DNA of 21,186 nucleotides from JAQTRU01 sp041645555. GTDB taxonomy: Bacteria > Patescibacteriota > Patescibacteriia > Patescibacteriales > JAQTRU01. Position 1 is the stretch's first letter; every line of letters begins with the position of its first letter. Made by a program: the position numbers and the translations under genes. Below, piece after piece: positions 1 through 4,795 of the stretch. The stretch lies in assembly GCA_041645555.1 (NCBI GenBank), contig JBAZPX010000017.1, positions 1-21,186 on the forward strand. The letters run 5' to 3'. Under the pieces are notes generated by a model. That model was not told the origin of the DNA and searched no databases. It saw only the letters and a list, made by a program, of their open reading frames with translations.

Positions 1-65
1 TTAGGCAAAAATACAGTTTAACTCCTTTACTATTAATATCCTGTAATGCCCTTACGGCTATTTCC

Positions 66-100
66 AAATAAAAAAACCGCCGTATGCCATTACGACGGTT
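66..100 (-). terminator. Rho-independent terminator of the small membrane-protein gene
   Basis: Read on the minus strand, AACCGTCGTA and TACGGCGGTT pair (one G-T) around a 6-nt loop and are followed by seven T, then ATTTGG. It lies about 30 bp past the stop of the gene at 131-358. Confidence 0.85.
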
Positions 101-130
101 GAATAAAGAGCGTATTCATAATGAATGCTG

Positions 131-358
131 CTACAGCCATTTGATAATCGAGAAAAAAAGAAAAATAATAAAGCAAAGAAGCATAATAATTAATGATACT
201 TTATATCTCTTAAGTACTCTCTGATTATCTCTTTCTTCTTCTCTGCTTGTTGCTATTATTTCTATCTTACTAACTGCACGGTAAGTGCTTGCGAAGATAT
301 AGGCCCCGCAAACAAAACCAACTCCAGCCAAAATCATAAGAATTGCAATAAGGTCCAT
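131..358 (-). CDS. Small two-helix membrane protein, unknown function
   Basis: This is a 75-residue protein of no family I recognise. Residues 1-26 form one hydrophobic segment. A charged middle (about 30-50, with the run REEERDNQR) follows, and residues 52-75 form a second hydrophobic segment, so it is probably a helical hairpin in the cytoplasmic membrane with the polar part on one side. The start is secure: a strong SD (AAGGAGGGG) sits directly upstream at about 361-371. A near-consensus promoter (403-431) and a terminator (66-100) bracket it, so it is a single-gene transcript. The complete expression signals argue that the ORF is real. Function cannot be inferred from context. Confidence 0.75.
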   Translation of the reverse strand: MDLIAILMILAGVGFVCGAYIFASTYRAVSKIEIIATSREEERDNQRVLKRYKVSLIIMLLCFIIFLFFSIIKWL

Positions 359-402
359 CTATCCCCTCCTTAAAAAGGTGTCTATTTTACCCGTGTTTCT
401 TC

Positions 403-431
403 ATTTTAACATAAAAAATTATTTTTGTCAA
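403..431 (-). promoter_or_regulatory. Sigma70-type promoter for the small membrane protein
   Basis: On the minus strand: TTGACA (426-431), 17-nt spacer, TAAAAT (403-408). Predicted transcription starts near 396, giving a leader of about 35 nt that contains the SD. Confidence 0.8.
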
Positions 432-511
432 AAAACTAAGGTAATGTACGCACATATGGCGGTTTTCCAAAGACTATGAGAAAATCGGCAATCTGAAATC
501 TGAAATCTCAC

Positions 512-578
512 GCGGGTATAGTATAATGGTAGCCGCCTCTCCGGCGGCTCGCCGATGAGGCGAGTCCGCGACCTTCCC
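512..578 (+). pseudogene. Truncated tRNA-Gly copy with palindromic insertion
   Basis: Positions 512-532 are identical to the first 21 nt of the intact tRNA-Gly at 600. Positions 567-578 are identical to its nt 623-634 (anticodon arm, CGCGACCTTCCC). Between them, 34 nt (533-566) replace two bases. The insert holds two hairpins: CCGCC/GGCGG and CTCGCC/GGCGAG. The T arm and 3' acceptor strand are missing, and AT-rich sequence follows at once. It cannot fold as a tRNA. The first insert hairpin could mimic an anticodon arm (loop CTCTCCG), but no T arm follows, so I call it a remnant. Confidence 0.75.
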
Positions 579-599
579 TACTTATAAAATTTACAATAT

Positions 600-670
600 G
601 CGGGTATAGTATAATGGTAGTACGCGACCTTCCCAAGGTTGAGGCACGGGTCCGATTCCCGTTACCCGCT
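600..670 (+). tRNA. tRNA-Gly (anticodon CCC)
   Basis: A full cloverleaf is visible. The acceptor GCGGGTA/TACCCGC, D arm GTAT/GTAC, anticodon stem CGACC/GGTTG with loop TTCCCAA (anticodon CCC, reads GGG), and T arm ACGGG/CCCGT with loop TCCGATT all pair. The discriminator is T670. CCA is not encoded (CCG follows). Position 55 is C instead of the usual T. The MFS gene starts about 42 nt downstream, so the tRNA may lead the same transcript. Confidence 0.93.
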
Positions 671-712
671 CCGTCTTTCCCTAAAGCTACGAACGACGAA
701 ACTAGCAAAGTT

Positions 713-2002
713 ATGAAAATTTTAGATAAATTTTTTAAAGACGCTGACAAAAAAGATGCTATATCCTGGGCATTCTTTGACTTTGCCAACTCCTCTTATG
801 CTCTGCTGATTATAAGTTTTGTTTTCCCTATTTACTTTAAAGAGGTCGTCGCCGGGACCGCACGAGGAGATTTTTATTGGGGATTAGTGGTGAGCGTCTC
901 AATCCTCGCCGGGGCCATGCTGTCGCCAATTGTGGGAGCGATGGCTGACTATGATGCTAGAAAAAAAATTAAGTTTATTGTTTTTACCGTTCTAGCTATA
1001 ACGGGGACTGCCTTTCTTTATTTTGCCGGTTCCGGAAAACTGCTTTTTACTTCGCTGATTTTTATTATCGCGAATATTTGTTTTGAACTAGCTCAAACGC
1101 TTTATGACTCTTTTCTTGCCCGAGTCTCCACTAAAAAAACTGTTGGTAGAATTTCTGGCTTGGCTTGGGGGTTTGGTTATATTGGCGGGGTGATCGCAAT
1201 GCTGGCGCTGAAGCCACTTTACGAAAACGGGTATGCTGGCGATCTGGAATCGCTTTATAAATTAACTTTCCCCCTAACCGCTCTATTCTTTCTTCTCTTC
1301 TCTATCCCCTCGTTCATTTTCATTAAAGAACATTCTGGGAGTAAGGTTACCGAACCATTTACCCAATTAGCGAAACTTAGTTTCAAAAGAATTGTCAGCA
1401 CTATCAAAAACCTAAAATCGCATAAGAAGATAGCCTGGTTTCTCTTGGGTTTTTATTTTATGAACGATGCCTTAGTCACGCTTTTCGCTTTCGTACCTAT
1501 TTATGCCCGGACAACGTTTAGTATGGAATTTAAAGAGCTTATGCCGCTGCTCCTGCTTGTGCAGATAGTAGGATTCCCGGCCGCCGTAATTTTCGGCTTC
1601 TTCAGCGACAAATGGGGCCCGAAAAAAATACTCCTCACAACTATTGGAATTTGGGCGGTTATAGTCGTGCTAATGTCAGTGGCAACTACGAGGACGATGT
1701 TTTATGTCATCGCGCTATTCACGGGTTTGGTTATGGGGGCCGGTCAGGCAATAGCCCGTTCGTGGCTTTCCCAACTAGTTCCGGACGACAAGAGGTTTGA
1801 GTTCTTCGGCTTTAACGGGTTTGCGAGTAAAGTTGCGGCAACCACGGGCCCGATTCTGTTCGGAGCAATTTCTGTAGCGACCGGCAACCAGAGATTAGCC
1901 GTAGCCGCCCTGCTGCCTTTCTTTATTATTGCCTTCATTATTTTTGCTAGAATTAAGGAGGATAAAATAAAAATGTTACCAAACATTATTAAGAGTAATT
2001 AA
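713..2002 (+). CDS. MFS permease, UMF1/Atg22 family
   Basis: This 429-residue protein has about 12 hydrophobic segments and matches the UMF1/Atg22 branch of the major facilitator superfamily. The N-terminal signature SWAFFDFANSSYALLI, the charged loop ADYDARKK after helix 2, and GRISGLAWGFGYIGG near the middle are typical. In eukaryotes Atg22 exports amino acids from the vacuole; the substrate of bacterial members is not established. The open frame reaches back to 614, but that part overlaps tRNA-Gly. I therefore start at the ATG at 713, just before the first conserved residues (MKILDKFFKDADKKDAISWAF). No clear SD is seen. The next gene begins one base after the stop, so the two are co-transcribed. 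Confidence 0.88.
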   Translation: MKILDKFFKDADKKDAISWAFFDFANSSYALLIISFVFPIYFKEVVAGTARGDFYWGLVVSVSILAGAMLSPIVGAMADYDARKKIKFIVFTVLAITGTAFLYFAGSGKLLFTSLIFIIANICFELAQTLYDSFLARVSTKKTVGRISGLAWGFGYIGGVIAMLALKPLYENGYAGDLESLYKLTFPLTALFFLLFSIPSFIFIKEHSGSKVTEPFTQLAKLSFKRIVSTIKNLKSHKKIAWFLLGFYFMNDALVTLFAFVPIYARTTFSMEFKELMPLLLLVQIVGFPAAVIFGFFSDKWGPKKILLTTIGIWAVIVVLMSVATTRTMFYVIALFTGLVMGAGQAIARSWLSQLVPDDKRFEFFGFNGFASKVAATTGPILFGAISVATGNQRLAVAALLPFFIIAFIIFARIKEDKIKMLPNIIKSN

Positions 2003-2003
2003 T

Positions 2004-2336
2004 ATGCTAAAAGAATCAAACTACGTAAAAATTGTGGTGGCGGTGCCACACCAGTCAGCCGATAAAATCCGGGAGGCCCTAGGCAGGGCCGGCGCCGGGC
2101 AACAGGGCAAATATAAATATTGCAGCGGCTCATACCCGGCCGTTGGCCGTTTTATTCCCCAAGCCGGCTCGCATCCGGCGATTGGCCGAACCGGGAAATT
2201 AGAAGAAGTGGAAGAAGAAATAATTACCACAATTTGCCATAAAGATTTAGTTAAAAAAGTAGTGGCCGCCATCAAAAAAGCCCACCCCTATGAAGAGCCC
2301 CCGATTGACATAATCCCCCGTCTGGATATAGTCTAA
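2004..2336 (+). CDS. Stand-alone PII-like/NIF3-insert protein (COG3323, YqfO-type)
   Basis: This is a 110-residue soluble protein of the COG3323 type, the PII/CutA-like domain found as an insert in YqfO/NIF3 proteins and also on its own. Supporting motifs are VKIVVAVPHQSADKIREAL at the start, GRAGAGQQGKYKYCS, the central GSHPAIGRTGKLEEVEEE, and the end KKAHPYEEPPIDI. Family members are thought to form trimers like CutA or PII. No reaction is established and I do not assign one. It follows the MFS permease by one base, with no room for a separate promoter, so translational coupling is likely. A role in sensing for the permease would be pure inference. Confidence 0.85.
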   Translation: MLKESNYVKIVVAVPHQSADKIREALGRAGAGQQGKYKYCSGSYPAVGRFIPQAGSHPAIGRTGKLEEVEEEIITTICHKDLVKKVVAAIKKAHPYEEPPIDIIPRLDIV

Positions 2337-2345
2337 TTATATTAA

Positions 2346-2417
2346 GCCGAGATAGCTCAGTGGTAGAGCAACGCATTCGTAACGCGTAGGTCGTGGGTCC
2401 AAATCCCACTCTCGGCT
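2346..2417 (+). tRNA. tRNA-Thr (anticodon CGT)
   Basis: The acceptor GCCGAGA/TCTCGGC, D arm GCTC/GAGC, anticodon loop TTCGTAA (CGT, reads ACG) and T arm GTGGG/CCCAC with loop TCCAAAT form a cloverleaf. The anticodon stem ACGCA/CGCGT has an A-C mismatch next to the loop. The discriminator is T2417; the following CA is genomic, so full CCA is not encoded. As in the tRNA-Gly, position 55 is C. Confidence 0.92.
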
Positions 2418-2424
2418 CAAATTA

Positions 2425-2487
2425 AGGTCGCCGGCCTGCCCCGCACCAAACTTGTTTCGGTGCGGGGTTCAATCCCGGCCATCGGCT
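2425..2487 (+). pseudogene. 3' half of a tRNA interrupted by a palindrome
   Basis: AGGTC (variable loop) and GCCGG (5' strand of a T stem) at 2425-2434 are followed by a 33-nt insertion (2435-2467). Then come TTCAATC (T loop), CCGGC (T stem) and CATCGGC plus T (acceptor 3' strand and discriminator) at 2468-2487. Removing the insertion gives a perfect T arm. The insertion folds as CCCCGCACC/GGTGCGGGG with an inner AAAC/GTTT pairing. The 5' half of the tRNA is absent, so it cannot be a working tRNA. The 3' end CGGCTCA resembles the neighbouring tRNA-Thr. Confidence 0.7.
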
Positions 2488-2492
2488 CAAAC

Positions 2493-2538
2493 AAATAAAG
2501 ATGGCTGATATATTTTTCAGCCATCTTTATTTTATTTT
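2493..2538. terminator. Two-way rho-independent terminator between convergent units
   Basis: AAATAAAGATGGCTGA (2493-2508) pairs perfectly over 16 bp with 2517-2532 around an 8-nt loop. T-rich sequence follows on the plus strand (TTTATTTTATTTTT), and TTTATTTG follows on the minus strand. It serves the MFS-tRNA unit and the parvulin-like gene ending at 2564. Confidence 0.88.
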
Positions 2539-2563
2539 TATATTATTTTGTTATTTTGTTATT

Positions 2564-4084
2564 TTATTTAGCCAAAACCCAAACCTTTAATTCATTTAAC
2601 ATCTTGCTCAAATATCCGTCCAAAGTCGCGGACTTTACAAAAATATATTTAAATTTTTCGTTTTCCTTTTCCACGACATAATAGCCTCTGTCAGTAATTA
2701 TAATATCGCTTATCTGCCCGGGTTCCAGTCGCCTTACCCCTTCCTTGAGTTGCAAAAACTCATTATCTCCTCCAACATACCCTTGCTCATCACCATACTT
2801 GGCTCCTATTTTTTCAAAACTTTCGCCGGCCTGGGGTGCCTTTACAAGCTCCTTTATTTTATTTATCCGGCTATAAGAAACCTCATTCGCTTCTTTGTCA
2901 GCGGCCAACCGCACATTTATTTCTTTCTCTGCCTCCCCTTGCTGCCTGCCGGAAAGACTGACATTATACTTCCTCGCCAGTTTGGTTAAAGAAATTTTTT
3001 CTATAAATACCGCTCTGGCGGTTTGCTCCAGTTCTTGGCGATTATTTAGTTCTTTTCCCAATTCGCCCATTATATTTTGGTAATTATAATATCCAATAAA
3101 ACCAATTTTCGTGATAACAGCCGGCACCGGCATAAAACTTGCTATCTGGCGGCTTATTTTATTATCTAAATTGAATTTCAACAGAAGAAGGGCGAAAATA
3201 AGATAAAATAAAACCGCTGCAACAACTAAAAATAAAGCGGAAAAAGCCATAATTTTTCCGGCCAACCGGAAACTTTTTCCGAAACCGCTGAGAAGCCCTA
3301 ATAATTTTCTTTTCATTTCAAGAAACCATCTCTCCCTGGCCTGCTCTCTTTGTTTCTTTCTCTCCTGCCCGATTTTCTCCTCCCGCTCTTTAATTCTAAT
3401 TTTTTCCTTCTCTTTTTCCACCCTTGCTTTTGCCTCTGCTTCTTTCTGGCCAGTTTCTTCCTTTTTTTGCTCTTCCAGCTCTTTCTTTTTTATCTCCTCC
3501 GCCTTGCTCTTTTGCTTATTGCTAAAAACGCCAGCCGGTCCGCCAGGCAGAGACCAACTTCTAATTTTCTTACTAACTCCCGCCTGCAACGCCCGTATAT
3601 GCATGGCGGGCAGATGCTTCTTGGCCCCAACTTCTCCCCCAACCGCTTTCTCTATCTGGGCAATTCCGTTAGCCAGCGACCTCTTAAAAACAACGGGGCG
3701 GGTCGGGGCGGAAATAACCGGCGCTTCTTTTTCTTTCTCCTGAAATTCTTTGCCCAAACCTTTGCCCAAACCTTCTCTCCCTTTTAGCGCCTCTTCTTTA
3801 GTAATGGCAAATTTTTTGCTGACTGGCTTAACCGGGCCGGAAGAAATCCCGTCAAGCATTTTCCGGCCAGGCAAGGAAAAACTTTTCTCTCCACCCTGCC
3901 TGCCCCGAACTTCATTGAGGGGAACTTGCCTGTCCCGATCCCGCAACGGCGGGATGAGGGATCGAGGGGTTTTTCTTTCTTCTTTCTTATCCGTCTCGCC
4001 AATAGAATCAAGCACTATTTTTCTCGCTTTAGTGAGCTCTTCTCCGCTTAGTTTTTTTATGCCGTCCAGGCTTTTGTTGGACAT
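2564..4084 (-). CDS. Membrane-anchored SurA/PrsA-like protein with parvulin domain
   Basis: This 506-residue protein has an unusual build. Residues 1-190 are a low-complexity, basic and proline-rich N-terminal part. Residues 190-255 are a Lys/Glu-rich coiled coil (EKEKEKIRIKEREEK). A single membrane helix spans about 279-303. A SurA-N-like helical region (345-415) and a parvulin-type PPIase domain (421-485) follow, with ESFEKIGAKYGDEQGYVGGDNEF and LEPGQISDIIITDRGYYVVE matching the GG and GxIS...GYxxV pattern. The C-terminal half should lie outside the membrane as a foldase, and the long N-terminus in the cytoplasm. Catalytic activity is not certain. A palindromic repeat encodes residues 44-49. 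The start at 4084 lies 10 nt after a TATAAT box and has no SD. It ends near the two-way terminator. Confidence 0.72.
   Translation of the reverse strand: MSNKSLDGIKKLSGEELTKARKIVLDSIGETDKKEERKTPRSLIPPLRDRDRQVPLNEVRGRQGGEKSFSLPGRKMLDGISSGPVKPVSKKFAITKEEALKGREGLGKGLGKEFQEKEKEAPVISAPTRPVVFKRSLANGIAQIEKAVGGEVGAKKHLPAMHIRALQAGVSKKIRSWSLPGGPAGVFSNKQKSKAEEIKKKELEEQKKEETGQKEAEAKARVEKEKEKIRIKEREEKIGQERKKQREQARERWFLEMKRKLLGLLSGFGKSFRLAGKIMAFSALFLVVAAVLFYLIFALLLLKFNLDNKISRQIASFMPVPAVITKIGFIGYYNYQNIMGELGKELNNRQELEQTARAVFIEKISLTKLARKYNVSLSGRQQGEAEKEINVRLAADKEANEVSYSRINKIKELVKAPQAGESFEKIGAKYGDEQGYVGGDNEFLQLKEGVRRLEPGQISDIIITDRGYYVVEKENEKFKYIFVKSATLDGYLSKMLNELKVWVLAK
3938..3955. repeat. Palindrome inside the parvulin-like gene
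   Basis: ATCCCGC (3938-3944) and GCGGGAT (3949-3955) pair around AACG. Flanking sequence out to about 3890-3970 is also repeat-like (GATC copies, CCTGCCTGCCCC). On the minus strand it is read in frame as IPPLRD (residues 44-49). The CCCGC/GCGGG core matches the spacer repeats at 4753 and 19346. Confidence 0.6.
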
Positions 4085-4094
4085 ATCTTAAAAA

Positions 4095-4122
4095 ATTATA
4101 AGGCCATTTGACCTATTGCAAA
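4095..4122 (-). promoter_or_regulatory. Promoter of the parvulin-like gene, near-leaderless
   Basis: On the minus strand: TTTGCA (4117-4122), 16-nt spacer, TATAAT (4095-4100). A perfect TTGACA also lies at 4127-4132 but is 26 nt from the -10 box. Transcription would start near 4088, only a few bases before the ATG at 4084. Confidence 0.6.
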
Positions 4123-4140
4123 TTTTTGTCAAGAATTAGG

Positions 4141-4270
4141 TACGCTCCCGTGCCAAGTATGGAAACTTATTTTAAAACTTTAAGTTTTATGTCGCTTCGT
4201 CTCGCACGCGCTCCGTCGCTAAAGCTATGGCGGCGTGCGACCAAAGCGGTACTAATTTCCATCATCAATG
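4141..4270. other. Non-coding spacer with nested inverted repeats
   Basis: The 232-bp gap between the FtsB-like and parvulin-like genes holds no plausible ORF but several inverted repeats. These are GGTACG/CGTGCC around 4139-4156, ATGGAAA (4159-4165) with TTTCCAT (4257-4263), AAAACTT/AAGTTTT, and TCGCACGC with GCGTGCGA around a 23-nt loop. The arrangement suggests a folded RNA or a composite of repeats. I recognise no RNA family. Confidence 0.4.
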
Positions 4271-4316
4271 CTTTCTACCTCTAACCGCTATCCTTCCCGC
4301 ATACTAATCCCGGAGG

Positions 4317-4730
4317 TTACCGCGACGGCGTGTCGAAAAAATAATTCCACCACCGGCGCAGATTAAAAGAGGTTCCCGGGCCGTCCCGATTTTCTCCTCC
4401 AAGACTGACGGTGGTAGTGGCGAAAACATCATCTTTTATCTCTACTACTTTCTCCCCTTCTTTTTTCAACCCCAGATTTAAACGGGCCTTTTCCTCAACG
4501 AATTGTTCTGATTCCAAATAGGTAATAAGCTGCTTTAAGTCTTTATTTTTTGATTCAAATTCCGCGATCTCTTTATCCAGCTCTTTTATTTCCCTGCTTA
4601 AATAATAACGCTTGCTGACATTTTTCGCCAAAGGAAAACTTATGAGGACGACTAAGCCCAAACCGATTAAAGCCAAAAATTTCTGGCTATATATGATTTT
4701 AGTAAAAAAATTTCCTCTTTTATCTATCAT
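4317..4730 (-). CDS. FtsB/DivIC-like septum formation protein
   Basis: This 137-residue bitopic protein has a short cytoplasmic N-terminus, a membrane helix at about 18-36, a coiled coil at 44-74 (LSREIKELDKEIAEFESKNKDLKQL) and the family hallmark FVEEKARLNLGLKKEGE (77-93). In model bacteria FtsB/DivIC pairs through its coiled coil with FtsL and links to FtsQ to activate septal wall synthesis. The C-terminal tail (about 100-137, ending LRRWWNYFFDTPSR) is longer than in E. coli FtsB. The start at 4730 has no SD. A TAAAAT hexamer lies 6 nt upstream, so the mRNA may be leaderless. It sits between the cation ATPase and the parvulin-like gene on the same strand. Confidence 0.85.
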   Translation of the reverse strand: MIDKRGNFFTKIIYSQKFLALIGLGLVVLISFPLAKNVSKRYYLSREIKELDKEIAEFESKNKDLKQLITYLESEQFVEEKARLNLGLKKEGEKVVEIKDDVFATTTVSLGGENRDGPGTSFNLRRWWNYFFDTPSR

Positions 4731-4752
4731 AGCACAATTTTAAGCAAAAAAA

Positions 4753-4787
4753 TATCACCGTCCCGCCTCGGCGGGATGGCGGGATAA
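4753..4787. repeat. Palindromic spacer repeat, CACCGTCCCGC type
   Basis: TCCCGCC/GGCGGGA pairs with a 2-nt loop, with a second GGCGGGAT unit beside it. The ends TATCACCGTCCCGC and GCGGGATAAA are shared with the copy upstream of ftsZ (19343-19370). It lies about 22 nt upstream of the FtsB-like start codon. Confidence 0.7.
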
Positions 4788-4795
4788 AAATTAAG

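Noticed and set aside
512..670. Attachment site of an integrated element between the tandem tRNA-Gly copies
   Set aside because: Only about 20 bp lie between the copies, no integrase is nearby, and the repeat is the tRNA 5' half, whereas att sites usually use the 3' end.
614..712. N-terminal extension of the MFS permease
   Set aside because: It overlaps the intact tRNA-Gly at 600-670 and encodes no permease-like sequence; the ATG at 713 fits the family.
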